A DNA stretch of 64,000 nucleotides, from contig CANMDW010000005.1 of the NCBI GenBank assembly GCA_947496705.1, forward strand, positions 1 through 64,000. Direction: 5' to 3'. Shown here one piece after another: positions 9,668 to 18,075 of the stretch (positions within the stretch are counted from its first letter, which is position 1; every line of letters begins with the position of its first letter). Both the position numbers and the translations under genes were made by a program. The stretch is from an uncultured Aquimarina sp. (GTDB lineage: Bacteria > Bacteroidota > Bacteroidia > Flavobacteriales > Flavobacteriaceae). The notes beneath the pieces were generated by a model. It was not told the origin of the DNA. It worked only from the letters and a program-made list of their open reading frames with translations, and searched no databases.

Positions 9668-9885
9668 TTTTTTTAGTTAATCACTTTACTTCCTCAAAAT
9701 ATCTTTTACAATTTTTAAATGATGTGGGTATGTATTTTGGAGAATTTCTTATTGCTTATAAAATAGTAGTCTGGTTATGTTGGATCCCAAATCTGATAGC
9801 TGCTTATATTTTGGTACAAAGGATCAAGCCTATATCGATTACAAAAATTGGCGTAATGAAAATTATATTCAAAAGATCTATCTAG
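9664..9885 (+). CDS. Small membrane protein, possible
   Basis: 73 codons beginning in an ATGA overlap with the preceding gene. The product has two hydrophobic stretches (about 1-17 and 29-52) and a basic C-terminus (KIGVMKIIFKRSI). The overlap supports coupled expression, but the protein is short and not recognised. It could be a remnant or a chance frame in A/T-rich DNA. Confidence 0.4.
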   Translation: MIFLVNHFTSSKYLLQFLNDVGMYFGEFLIAYKIVVWLCWIPNLIAAYILVQRIKPISITKIGVMKIIFKRSI

Positions 9886-9891
9886 TATAGC

Positions 9892-10077
9892 TTACTCTTT
9901 TTCTTCAGAACCATCGGGTTTGTTTTTGGATTTTAACCGTTTGGCATCTTTAAGACTCTTATGAATCATCCATTCTAACTGGCCGTTCACACTACGAAAT
10001 TCATCATCTGCCCATTTCTCTATTAGCCCGAAGGTCTCGGGATCAATTCTAAGGACAAATGATTTTTTCTTACTCAT
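9892..10077 (-). CDS. Arc-like ribbon-helix-helix protein
   Basis: 61-residue basic protein with the ribbon-helix-helix layout: a short strand (KSFVLRIDPE) and two helices (TFGLIEKWADDEFRS, VNGQLEWMIHKSLKDA), as in Arc/CopG DNA-binding proteins. It starts 3 bp after the SPFH gene's stop, so the two form an operon. This SPFH plus Arc-like pairing recurs in flavobacteria. The role of the small protein is unknown; DNA binding or local autoregulation is inferred. Confidence 0.8.
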   Translation of the reverse strand: MSKKKSFVLRIDPETFGLIEKWADDEFRSVNGQLEWMIHKSLKDAKRLKSKNKPDGSEEKE

Positions 10078-10080
10078 AAA

Positions 10081-10935
10081 TTACGAATGTAACGTACCTG
10101 TATTAATTACCGGGGTAGCTTCTTTATCTCCGCACAACACTACCATTAAATTACTTACCATTGAAGCTTTTTTATCATCATCAAAATCAATTATACCATC
10201 CTCAGACAATTTAGATAAAGCATCTTCTACCATACCTACGGCTCCTTCGACTATTTTTTTGCGAGCTGCGACAATGGCTACTGCTTGTTGTCTTTTGAGC
10301 ATAGCACTTGCTATTTCTGGAGCATAGGCCAGATACCCTATTCTGGCTTCCATAACCTGGATACCGGCTATCGCCAGACGCTCTGTTATTTCATTTTCCA
10401 AAGCTTCATTCACTTCATTACGCCCAGATAGCAATGTTACTTCTTGATTACCTTCTGTAAAATTATCATATGGATAAGAACCAGCAAGTTTTCTTACTGC
10501 AGCATCAGTTTGCACTCGTACAAATTCTTCATAATGATCTACATCAAAGGCTGCTTTATAGGTATCTTCTACTTTCCATACCAAAATTACATTAATCAAG
10601 ATCGGATTACCAATCTTATCATTCACTTTTACCCGTTCACTATAAAAGTTCCTTGCCCGTAACGAAAATCTTTGTCTTGTATAAAAAGGATTAACCCAAA
10701 AGAAACCATTATCTTTTACTGTGCCTTTATATGCACCAAAAAGCACCATTACTTTGGAGCTGTTGGGATTGACAATAAAGAATCCCTTACCAATACCTAT
10801 TATCAACGGAACTAAAATTAACAATAAAAGATTTTCTAAAGCGATCAGTCCAGCAATCATAATAATTACAACTACTAATACTATACCAATTAAAAAATAA
10901 CCATTACTTGCCTTTATTTGTTTTTCGTGTTTCAT
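10081..10935 (-). CDS. SPFH/Band 7 domain membrane protein
   Basis: 284-residue member of the stomatin/prohibitin/flotillin superfamily. Two adjacent hydrophobic stretches (about 13-50) anchor the N-terminus. The Band 7 domain follows, with the phrases VNPFYTRQRFSLRARNF, VEDTYKAAFDV and GIQVMEARIGYLAYAPEIASAMLKRQQA typical of this bacterial subfamily. Such proteins form oligomeric membrane scaffolds. It is the first gene of a two-gene operon with an Arc-like protein, with an A-rich leader before its ATG. Confidence 0.92.
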   Translation of the reverse strand: MKHEKQIKASNGYFLIGIVLVVVIIMIAGLIALENLLLLILVPLIIGIGKGFFIVNPNSSKVMVLFGAYKGTVKDNGFFWVNPFYTRQRFSLRARNFYSERVKVNDKIGNPILINVILVWKVEDTYKAAFDVDHYEEFVRVQTDAAVRKLAGSYPYDNFTEGNQEVTLLSGRNEVNEALENEITERLAIAGIQVMEARIGYLAYAPEIASAMLKRQQAVAIVAARKKIVEGAVGMVEDALSKLSEDGIIDFDDDKKASMVSNLMVVLCGDKEATPVINTGTLHS

Positions 10936-11487
10936 AATAATATCATTTTGATATCACAATGATACAATTTTTTTTTATTACCGGAAAGGGAAATATAAAA
11001 TACTAGTGATATAAAACTAAAGATGAGAAGTCCAATAAAAATTTTATCCAGTGAATATATTGATGTTCCACCAATACATAATCCGGGTTTAAGGGTGCAG
11101 TTGCATTATAATAGTATAAAAACATCATCATAATAGATGAAATTAATAATACAAATCTAAAGGAGGCAGAGTCTGTCTGGATCGGCCTCGAGGAATTTTT
11201 TAGAATTAAAGTCAGTATTCATAGTTGAAAAATGTAAGACAAGTGTTAATATTTATTATGTTTTTACCATAAAAACCATACTTGTTTTCCAAGTATGAGT
11301 TAAGAAAAAATTCAGTACCTTGACTTAAAATTTTATCATAAAATTACAAATTGTTTAACGTTTGATAAATATTGACCAATATTCCATACCCAATAATCTA
11401 AATTATTTATCAAAATACAAACAATGCACATAGCCATTTAATTATTAACATACAGTATTCGATTTGCTTATGAGTTGTTTATAATTT
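10936..11487. other. Gene-free spacer with one hairpin
   Basis: About 550 bp between divergently arranged genes. A clear hairpin CATACTTG-TTTTC-CAAGTATG lies at 11277-11297. A local G/C-richer patch (GGAGGCAGAGTCTGTCTGG, about 11162-11180) stands out from the A/T-rich surroundings but encodes nothing I can recognise. Lost 5' parts of the decayed kinase downstream may lie here; I see no readable remnant. Confidence 0.4.
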
Positions 11488-11818
11488 TTGTTGTCAACAA
11501 TATATATGCACAGTATTTTCTTAAATTTAATATCTAATTCTATAAAGTACAGATCACGAGAGAGAACCCCTGTAATTGATATAGAATCCAGAAAAAATAA
11601 TGATTCAGTTCAACTTATATTTAAGGATAATGGCAGCGGGATTGATCTTAAAAAAAATCAAAATTTTTGGTTTCAGAAAAACCTTCCATGGCAATACAGA
11701 TGCCAAAGGCTTTGGATTATTTATGACCAAATTCCAGATAGAAGCCCTTAACGGAAAGATATCTATCGACAGCGAACCAGAAAAAGGAACTATTTTTACT
11801 ATTGATATAGCATCATGA
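11488..11818 (+). pseudogene. Truncated, frameshifted histidine kinase (HATPase part only)
   Basis: Only the C-terminal ATPase region of a sensor kinase remains. One frame carries the N-box-like FLNLISNSIKYRS and the G1 box DNGSGIDLKK; it then shifts by one base near 11665. The G2 part continues in another frame as FGFRKTFHGNTDAKGFGL, then EKGTIFTIDIAS. The HisKA domain, phosphoacceptor His and sensor input are absent. Its stop overlaps the ATG of the receiver-domain gene (ATGA), showing the ancestral kinase-regulator operon. Confidence 0.85.
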
Positions 11819-12222
11819 TCAAAAATCAACATATATTATTATGTCTCGTAGATGATGACATTATTCATCAATTTATTGTTAAAAAACTTGTTCGGAGTAT
11901 TAAAAACTACCATGAAAAAATTCTGGTTTTCTCTAATGGCGAAGAAGCTATTAAACACATAAAATCCTCATTGGAAAGAATAAGTGAATTACCCGATCTT
12001 ATTTTATTAGATATAAATATGCCGATTATGGATGGATGGGAATTTCTGGACCAATATATCAGCATCGAACCCAACTTAAAAAAAGAAATCAAAATCTACA
12101 TCCTTTCGTCTTCAGACAATCCCGAAGATATCAAAAAGGCAATGGGGTACGAAAAAATTTCTGACTACCTTATAAAACCAATTAACGAAACTCAGCTCTC
12201 ATCCCTTTTGGAAGCAATATAA
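11815..12222 (+). CDS. Single-domain response regulator
   Basis: 135-residue stand-alone receiver (CheY-like) domain of the Rcp1/bacteriophytochrome-partner type. The acidic pair Asp13/Asp14 (LVDDD), the phosphoacceptor Asp66 in LLDINMP, the switch Ser in YILSSSD and Lys121 in LIKPI are all intact, so the protein should still be phosphorylatable. Its cognate kinase immediately upstream is broken, making it an orphan unless another kinase serves it. A shared hairpin terminates it against the convergent hsp20 gene. Confidence 0.9.
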   Translation: MIKNQHILLCLVDDDIIHQFIVKKLVRSIKNYHEKILVFSNGEEAIKHIKSSLERISELPDLILLDINMPIMDGWEFLDQYISIEPNLKKEIKIYILSSSDNPEDIKKAMGYEKISDYLIKPINETQLSSLLEAI

Positions 12223-12259
12223 AAAAGAGGTTGCTCTGACTTCTCAGACAACCTCTTTC
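12221..12259. terminator. Bidirectional terminator between receiver gene and hsp20
   Basis: AAAGAGGTTG ... CAACCTCTTT forms a 10-bp stem with A-run and T-run on either side, placed between two convergent genes. Confidence 0.85.
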
Positions 12260-12278
12260 TCAACATTAACTAATCAAA

Positions 12279-12716
12279 TTATGAAATCTCAATCAGCCGC
12301 TTGGGCTGTACTTTTGCTTCTTCTTTTTTAGGAAGTGTTACAAACAATATCCCATTATCATAAGAGGCTCCAATTTCAGTACCATTTACTGCATCTGGCA
12401 AGCTAAAGGATCGCTTAAAAGCTCTATAGCTAAATTCTTTTCTAGTGTATTTACCCTCGTCTTTGGTCTCTTTTTCAGATGTTGTCTCAGAAGATATCGT
12501 AAGTACATCGTTATCTAATTCAATGTTGAAATCTTCTTTGGAAAGCCCTGGTGCTGCAAGCTCTACTGTAAAATCTTCATCTGTTTCCTTCACATTAACT
12601 GCCGGGGTATTAAAACCAATCTTACTTAGGTTTGATCCGCCAAACCAATCGGCATTATTAAAGAAATCATCAAAAAGGAAAGGTAATCTGTCTGTTCTTT
12701 TTAGTAAACTCATCAT
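12279..12716 (-). CDS. Hsp20/alpha-crystallin small heat shock protein
   Basis: 145-residue ATP-independent holdase chaperone of the cytoplasm. A short N-terminal arm (DRLPFLFDDFFNNADWFGG) precedes the alpha-crystallin domain (about 35-130), with VNVKETDEDFTVELAAPGL, the loop SKEDFNIELDND and the signature ASYDNGILFVTLPKKE. The C-terminus carries the PKRLIEIS tail that includes the I-x-I oligomerisation motif. The second of two adjacent ATGs (12713) gives the usual MSLLKR start. Two TGACAT-based palindromes upstream are candidate regulatory sites. Confidence 0.95.
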   Translation of the reverse strand: MMSLLKRTDRLPFLFDDFFNNADWFGGSNLSKIGFNTPAVNVKETDEDFTVELAAPGLSKEDFNIELDNDVLTISSETTSEKETKDEGKYTRKEFSYRAFKRSFSLPDAVNGTEIGASYDNGILFVTLPKKEEAKVQPKRLIEIS

Positions 12717-12788
12717 GTATAATTTTTAAGGTTTTTTTAATTTTAAATTCACTTTGTATATAGCAATTTGAGTTCCAATATAATTTTT

Positions 12789-12834
12789 ATGTCATTTTGA
12801 CATTCTTCTATTGAAAATAAATGACATAATGTCA
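12789..12834 (-). promoter_or_regulatory. Paired TGACAT palindromes upstream of hsp20
   Basis: ATGTCA-TTT-TGACAT at 12789-12803 and TGACAT-A-ATGTCA at 12822-12834 are perfect dyads built from one half-site in opposite order, 18 bp apart, 75-120 bp upstream of the Hsp20 start. The form is that of a repressor or activator operator; the regulator is not known. Confidence 0.55.
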
Positions 12835-13014
12835 AAAAAGATTCGCTTTTGAATGACACAATCGCATAAAAAAATCCACAAGTCTTACTTGTGAGTTTTA
12901 TTATGGTTTTTATTAAAACTGGTGTTTACTACAATAAGATCTATTGTATATTGAAATAATTCGACCAGGCTATTCAGTGGCTTACTATAATAGCTCTTGA
13001 ATATGCAGTCTCAT

Positions 13015-13177
13015 TAATTAGTGTCTGGTCGGAAATATATCACTATTAAATTTGTTTCTTTTTGCGCTATTTTTATTTGTTTTTTATCGCCTGATGCTAA
13101 GGCATCTGCGTCAAAAAAGAAAATCAAAAACAATTCAAATTATAAAAACCGCCTATTTCCGACCAGACACTAATTAT
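13015..13177. mobile_element. Fold-back/MITE-like element with 23-bp inverted repeats
   Basis: TAATTAGTGTCTGGTCGG, continuing AAATA, at 13015-13037 is perfectly inverted at 13155-13177 (TATTTCCGACCAGACACTAATTA). The roughly 115-bp interior has no gene and is itself partly self-complementary (GATGC-TAAG-GCATC). TAATTA, palindromic at both outer edges, could be a target duplication. A solo end lies at 464. The right arm supplies the stop codon of the TerB-like gene. It is consistent with a non-autonomous transposon; no transposase occurs in the window. Confidence 0.8.
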
Positions 13178-13571
13178 AAAATTGTGTAAAAATTTCAATC
13201 AATTGTTGCGGCGGAATAACCTTGTTAGGGTATTTATGCATCTCCTTTAAAACCATATCAATTGCTTCAGGGCGCAATCCCATTTGTAATCCCACATTTT
13301 TAATCTTATGAATTTCGGATGGAGAAGCTTCCTCATCCACATTCATCAACAATACTAAACGGTGAAACTGCAATATTCGCTGTGACTCGGGCTGTAAATT
13401 CTTCTTTTCTGCCCCTTCTTCTATCAGGCTATCTACTTCTTCTTTTGTTACCTGAAGTTGCGATGCTACTGCCAAGATAAAATTGTATTCTTTTTCTTTA
13501 AATTTTTTATCTGCTTTTGCAAACTGTATCATTTCAGAAAGCAAGCTTAATTTTTCCTCTTTACTATACAT
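13170..13571 (-). CDS. TerB-like (tellurite-resistance-domain) protein
   Basis: 133-residue all-helical cytoplasmic protein matching the TerB fold: EKLSLLSEMIQFAKADKKFKEKEYNFI followed by LQVTKEEVDSLIEEG, the acidic metal-binding-type helices of the family (phrase split around residues 5-50). The TerB domain is known from tellurite and stress systems, but single-domain proteins like this are mostly uncharacterised. Its TAG stop falls inside the inverted repeat of the adjacent fold-back element, so the insertion may have trimmed or replaced the original C-terminus. Confidence 0.8.
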   Translation of the reverse strand: MYSKEEKLSLLSEMIQFAKADKKFKEKEYNFILAVASQLQVTKEEVDSLIEEGAEKKNLQPESQRILQFHRLVLLMNVDEEASPSEIHKIKNVGLQMGLRPEAIDMVLKEMHKYPNKVIPPQQLIEIFTQFYN

Positions 13572-13676
13572 TCAACCAATTACTTTTTTCCGAAAATAAT
13601 AAATTCCTATTAAACAGATAAAAAAGTCCCGCAAATCTCTTTGTATGTTTCCACCTGTTTTTTCAATGTAAAAATA

Positions 13677-13684
13677 TACCTTTG
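13677..13684 (+). promoter_or_regulatory. Candidate -7 box for the DUF1456 gene
   Basis: TACCTTTG fits the Bacteroidota -7 consensus TAnnTTTG and ends 4 bp before the chosen ATG at 13689. If it is used, transcription would start at or next to the start codon, giving a nearly leaderless mRNA. Confidence 0.4.
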
Positions 13685-13688
13685 CGCT

Positions 13689-13946
13689 ATGGGCTTAACA
13701 AATAATGACATTTTTAAAAAACTACGTGTAGCGCATAAGTTGCGTGATGATGATATTGTAAAAATCTGTGCACTAGTAGATTTTAAAGTTACAAAAAGTG
13801 AATTAGGAGCAATTTTCAGAAATGAAAACCATCCAAAATATATGGAATGTGGCGATCAAATCCTTCGCAATTTCTTAAATGGACTCATCATTCACCTTAG
13901 AGGCCCAATGCCAGAAAAAAAGGAAACCACTTCAACAAAGAAATAA
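13689..13946 (+). CDS. DUF1456 (YehS-like) protein, single repeat
   Basis: 85-residue protein starting MGLTNNDIFKKLRVAHKLRD, the standard opening of DUF1456. Upstream in-frame codons from 13641 do not resemble the family, so the ATG at 13689 is preferred. The E. coli-type member has two copies of the domain; this one has a single copy plus a charged Thr/Lys tail, a short form found in flavobacteria. The function of the family is unknown. Confidence 0.82.
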   Translation: MGLTNNDIFKKLRVAHKLRDDDIVKICALVDFKVTKSELGAIFRNENHPKYMECGDQILRNFLNGLIIHLRGPMPEKKETTSTKK

Positions 13947-14012
13947 CACAAAAAATGCTTAATTTGGTTGAGATTAATAAAACATACTCAACAACCACAC
14001 AATTAAGTATCT

Positions 14013-15617
14013 ATGCTCTCTACACCCAAAAAACAACAATTCCGGGAAGAGCTTTTCCGTCATCTTGATGGTATCGCTGTGGCTCCTGTAGCCTATTCTC
14101 TTTTTAAAAACGATATCACCAAACATCTCTTAAGTATAAAGGAAGCATCTGTTTCGCAAATAGCAACATCTTGTAAGGCAAATGAAGGATACCTGAATGT
14201 GGCACTAAGAATATTAAGCGCTCAAGGATGGCTGGATTACCTGGTAGACCAGGAAAAGGTTATGGTAAGTATAAACAAATATTCAGAAATCGCTTTCAAA
14301 CATTTTTACCTGTATAAAGATATCGTCGATCTATTGCAATATTCGGGAAAATTTCACCCCAGAAAGTTTGAATTAGAACCCTTTCATAAGCTTGAAAAGT
14401 TATTTAAAAAATATGAAACCCGTTTTAGACTAGAGTCTCCTGATGATACTACGACATCTCAAATCCAAAGTCAAATTCTAAAACATATTGAAGGTATTCT
14501 GGTTGGTCCTACAACGGTACATCTTGGTATGGGTGGTATGTTTCACAAATATTTTATGGAAGCTTCATTTAGTGCCGATGAGTACCATCGTTTTCCCGAA
14601 AGTTTTGATACTATTCTTACTTTTTTGTGTCATTTGGGATGGTTTAGCAAATCCAACAGCAACTACACTTTTACCGAAAAAGGGTTGTTTTTTGCCAAAA
14701 GAGCTTCAGCCTATGGCGTTACGGTTTCATACATACCGATGTTTCGACAGATGGATACTTTATTGTTTGGTGACCCCAATGTATTATGGAATTTGCAAAA
14801 TGAAAATGAAACTCATGTAGACCGGGAAATGAATGTTTGGGGAAGCGGAGGAGCACATGCTACTTATTTTAAAAAAATTGATGAGATCATTATCAGCTTA
14901 TTCAATAAACCTCTTGATGAACAGCCCAAAGGAATTTTGGATATGGGTTGTGGTAACGGGGCTTTTCTCATCCACCTTTTTGAAGTTATCGAATCTAAAA
15001 CTTTGAGAGGACAGTATTTGGACGATTATCCTCTTTTTTTAGTCGGAGCAGATTACAATAAGGCAGCACTAAAAGTAACCAGAGCCAATCTGATCCAGGC
15101 CGATATATGGGCTAAAGTGATTTGGGGAGATATTAGTGACCCGGATTTGCTGCAAAAAGACCTAAAAGAAAACTACCAAATTGAATTAAAAGACCTGTTA
15201 TCTGTAAGAACATTTTTGGATCACAATAGGATTTGGAGTGAACCGGTATCGCAAATTAACCGCCCAAGCAAATCTACAGGGGCTTTTGCTTATCGCGGAA
15301 AGCGTTTACATAATAATAATGTAGAATGCAATTTGAAAGATCATTTTAAAAAATGGAGAGAACATATCGCAAAATTTGGATTAATCGTTATAGAATTACA
15401 TACAATCCCCCCGGGTTTAACAGCCAAAAACCTGGGTAAAACTGCTGCTACTGCATATGATGCTACCCATGGTTTCTCTGACCAATATATTTTGGAGATT
15501 GATTCTTTTCTAAAAGTGATTGAAGAGATCGGATTACAAAGTGATTCGACATATTTTTCTAAATTCCCCGATTCTGATTTGGCAACAGTAAGTATCAATT
15601 ATATAATCGGAGCATAA
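14013..15617 (+). CDS. Class I SAM-dependent methyltransferase, AprA-MT2-like
   Basis: 534-residue protein. The methyltransferase fold is marked by motif I ILDMGCGNGAF (about residue 308) and an acidic follow-on (VGADYNKAAL). The long N-terminal part contains two similar winged-helix-like segments: QFREELFRHLDGIAVAPVAY near residue 9 and QIQSQILKHIEGILVGPTTV near 150, suggesting internal duplication. The layout resembles AprA-related methyltransferase 2 domains of polyketide assembly lines. Here there is no PKS/NRPS gene nearby, so it is an orphan of unknown substrate. A strong hairpin follows. Confidence 0.82.
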   Translation: MLSTPKKQQFREELFRHLDGIAVAPVAYSLFKNDITKHLLSIKEASVSQIATSCKANEGYLNVALRILSAQGWLDYLVDQEKVMVSINKYSEIAFKHFYLYKDIVDLLQYSGKFHPRKFELEPFHKLEKLFKKYETRFRLESPDDTTTSQIQSQILKHIEGILVGPTTVHLGMGGMFHKYFMEASFSADEYHRFPESFDTILTFLCHLGWFSKSNSNYTFTEKGLFFAKRASAYGVTVSYIPMFRQMDTLLFGDPNVLWNLQNENETHVDREMNVWGSGGAHATYFKKIDEIIISLFNKPLDEQPKGILDMGCGNGAFLIHLFEVIESKTLRGQYLDDYPLFLVGADYNKAALKVTRANLIQADIWAKVIWGDISDPDLLQKDLKENYQIELKDLLSVRTFLDHNRIWSEPVSQINRPSKSTGAFAYRGKRLHNNNVECNLKDHFKKWREHIAKFGLIVIELHTIPPGLTAKNLGKTAATAYDATHGFSDQYILEIDSFLKVIEEIGLQSDSTYFSKFPDSDLATVSINYIIGA

Positions 15618-15653
15618 AAAAATCCCGGTTGATGAGTCCGGGATTTTATTCTT
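15618..15653. terminator. Bidirectional terminator
   Basis: AAAAATCCCGG ... CCGGGATTTT, a 9-10 bp stem between convergent genes, with a T-run on the plus side and A-run on the other. Confidence 0.85.
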
Positions 15654-15670
15654 TTTTAAGTTTTATAACT

Positions 15671-16003
15671 TTATTCTTCCACCAGGCGTACCGGTATTTT
15701 ATATTTTTTGACATTGGAGTCAAGTTGAAAATCCATTTTCTGGTAGTTTAAACGACTTTTAATAAAATTCTCTAACACTTCACTTTCAGAAGCTACAGAT
15801 AATACTACAATTTCACCGCTTTCATTAAAAGTAAATGTTACGTAAGCCGTTAATTCCTTTTCAATTTTAAAAGAAGGGTTCTTCAACAACATTTTAATTT
15901 CTTTACCAAGAACATTCTCAGTTTTGGTCGGTTCTGTACTGGCACTCACAACACTACTTACTGCAAATGCAACAGCCAGAAACAATACATTCAATTTTTT
16001 CAT
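15671..16003 (-). CDS. Small exported protein, TonB-C-like
   Basis: 110-residue protein with a Sec signal peptide (MKKLNVLFLAVAFAVSSVVSA). The mature part reads as mixed alpha/beta: a helix before ELTAYVTFTFNESGEIVVLSVASESEVLENFIKSRL (split around 45-85), then KKYKIPVRLVEE. The pattern of a strand pair, NESGEIVVL turn and closing KIPVRL strand resembles the TonB C-terminal/energy-transducer mini-fold seen in many small flavobacterial proteins. The function is unknown. Confidence 0.7.
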   Translation of the reverse strand: MKKLNVLFLAVAFAVSSVVSASTEPTKTENVLGKEIKMLLKNPSFKIEKELTAYVTFTFNESGEIVVLSVASESEVLENFIKSRLNYQKMDFQLDSNVKKYKIPVRLVEE

Positions 16004-16158
16004 GATCTATTCGTTTTTATTGATTTATATGTTTATAAGACCTGGTTACGAGTATGATTGTTACACACAACTAAGGCTTTTAACACAGATTAACAAACTA
16101 ACAAATAGTAGTTTACTCTATAATATAACCAAAAGATCACCTCTGAATATTTAGACAA

Positions 16159-16665
16159 TTAACTTCTTGTAAATTGAGCAATCACTTCTTTATGATCAGG
16201 AAATTCGTTAATCAACTCTTTTCGATCTGCCAATTCAAAATCATCAAAATCAAACCCCGGAGACACCGTACACCCAACCAAAGAATAATCATTACCATTT
16301 TTTACGCTGGAAGCAAACCAACTACCCGCCGGCACTACTAATTGAGGGAGTTCTTCCTCTTCCAAATTCATTCCAACAGAATATCTATTATACACCCCAT
16401 CAGTACTTATCACATGCACATATAATGAAGATCCACTATAGTAATGCCAGATTTCATCCTGCTTAATGCGATGAAAAGCCGAAAAGTTTTGTGATGTTAG
16501 GAGAAAATAAATACCCGTACAGCAATTACGATCTCCTGTAAATGCTGCACCTAAAACTTTTTGAGGTATTTTTTGTAAACTTCGATACGTTTCTTTATAA
16601 AAACCACCTTCGGGATGTGGCTTTAATTGTAGTTTACTGACGATTTCATTTATTTTTTTATCCAT
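16159..16665 (-). CDS. Cupin, DUF985 family
   Basis: 168-residue cupin protein. The family hallmarks are clear: LQLKPHPEGGFYKETYRS near the N-terminus, GIYFLLTSQNFSAFHRIKQDEIWHYYSGSSL in the middle (split around 50-82), and GCTVSPGFDFDDFELADR at the C-terminus. DUF985 cupins are small single-domain beta-barrels of uncertain activity, sometimes called sugar-epimerase-like. It lies downstream of sucC, separated by a terminator hairpin, so it is probably its own unit. Confidence 0.93.
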   Translation of the reverse strand: MDKKINEIVSKLQLKPHPEGGFYKETYRSLQKIPQKVLGAAFTGDRNCCTGIYFLLTSQNFSAFHRIKQDEIWHYYSGSSLYVHVISTDGVYNRYSVGMNLEEEELPQLVVPAGSWFASSVKNGNDYSLVGCTVSPGFDFDDFELADRKELINEFPDHKEVIAQFTRS

Positions 16666-16701
16666 GATGCTTTTAGTTTTTCCAAAAGATAGTATAAAAA
16701 A

Positions 16702-16728
16702 GAAGCATTCGCCAAGGACGAATGCTTC
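16702..16728. terminator. Terminator downstream of sucC
   Basis: GAAGCATTCG-CCAAGGA-CGAATGCTTC, a perfect 10-bp stem just beyond the sucC stop codon (A-run on the plus strand equals T-run for the minus-strand gene). Confidence 0.85.
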
Positions 16729-16757
16729 ATATATATCTCAAAATTTTTATAAACCTA

Positions 16758-17951
16758 TTATGCAAATACTGCCTGCACCTTATCTGCAGCTTCCTGAAAC
16801 TCTACAGCACTCTGTACATCCAGGCCGCTATTGTCGATCAATTCTTTAGCAATATCAGCATTTGTTCCTTGTAAACGTACAATAATTGGTACTTTGATCG
16901 CGTCTCCCATATTTTTATAGGCATCTACAACACCCTGCGCCACCCGGTCACAACGAACGATTCCACCAAAAATATTGATCAAAATGGCTTTTACATTAGG
17001 ATCCTTTAGAATAATTCTGAAAGCGGTTTCAACACGCTTCGCATCTGCTGTACCTCCTACATCCAGAAAGTTTGCCGGCTCTCCTCCTGCCTGCTTGATC
17101 AAATCCATAGTCGCCATGGCAAGACCAGCTCCATTCACCATACATCCAACATTTCCGTCAAGATCCACATAATTAAGACCTACTTCTTTAGCCTCAACCT
17201 CTATTGGGTTCTCCTCACGAATGTCACGCATATCTACATAATTTTTATGGCGGTATAATGCATTATCGTCTAAAGTTACTTTGGCATCTACAGCCATTAT
17301 TTTATTATCACTGGTTTTTAAAACCGGGTTAATTTCAAATAATGAAGCATCAGATTCGACATATGCTTTATATAATGCCATTACAAACTTCACCATCTCC
17401 TTAAAAGCCATACCGCTTAATCCCAGGTTAAATGCAATTCGTCTTGCCTGAAATGGCAATAAACCAACCGATGGGTCTACTTCCTCGGTAAAAATCAGAT
17501 GTGGCGTTTCTTCGGCAACCGCTTCAATATCCATTCCTCCTTCGGTAGAATACATGATCATATTGCGACCTGTAGTACGGTTTAACAGTACCGACATATA
17601 AAACTCGTCTGGCTCACTGTCTCCAGGATAATACACATCTTCGGCCACCAATACCTGGTGTACTTTCTTACCCTCGGCAGAAGTTTGGGGAGTGATCAAA
17701 CTCATTCCTATGATCTGTTCGGCTATTTCTTCTACTTCTTTTAGATTTTTAGCAAGCTTTACGCCACCACCTTTTCCTCTTCCACCTGCATGAACCTGTG
17801 CTTTAATCACATGCCATCCTGTTCCGGTTTCGGTAGTAAGCTGTTTTGCTGCTGCTACAGCTTCGTTTGCATTTTGCGCAACAATACCGCGTTGAATGCG
17901 TACACCAAAGCTATTTAGTATTTCTTTACCCTGATATTCGTGTAAGTTCAT
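16758..17951 (-). CDS. sucC: Succinate-CoA ligase (ADP-forming) beta subunit
   Basis: TCA-cycle enzyme subunit that couples succinyl-CoA cleavage to ATP formation with SucD. The 397-residue protein opens [17 protein letters not shown] and has an ATP-grasp domain ([19 protein letters not shown]), the metal-binding EINPV segment, the beta-subunit loop FLDVGGTA and [11 protein letters not shown] near the C-terminus. Length and all hallmarks are normal. sucD is not adjacent, as is common in flavobacteria. Confidence 0.98.
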   Translation of the reverse strand: MNLHEYQGKEILNSFGVRIQRGIVAQNANEAVAAAKQLTTETGTGWHVIKAQVHAGGRGKGGGVKLAKNLKEVEEIAEQIIGMSLITPQTSAEGKKVHQVLVAEDVYYPGDSEPDEFYMSVLLNRTTGRNMIMYSTEGGMDIEAVAEETPHLIFTEEVDPSVGLLPFQARRIAFNLGLSGMAFKEMVKFVMALYKAYVESDASLFEINPVLKTSDNKIMAVDAKVTLDDNALYRHKNYVDMRDIREENPIEVEAKEVGLNYVDLDGNVGCMVNGAGLAMATMDLIKQAGGEPANFLDVGGTADAKRVETAFRIILKDPNVKAILINIFGGIVRCDRVAQGVVDAYKNMGDAIKVPIIVRLQGTNADIAKELIDNSGLDVQSAVEFQEAADKVQAVFA

Positions 17952-18075
17952 AGTGTTTTATTTTGCCTTTTTTAAGGAGTCCCAAAAATAGGAAAAGCCA
18001 AGTTACTGTGCCAATGTTTTGTTGTAAAAAATTAGTGGTAATTACTACTGTTTATCAAAACCAAATGCAAACGTA

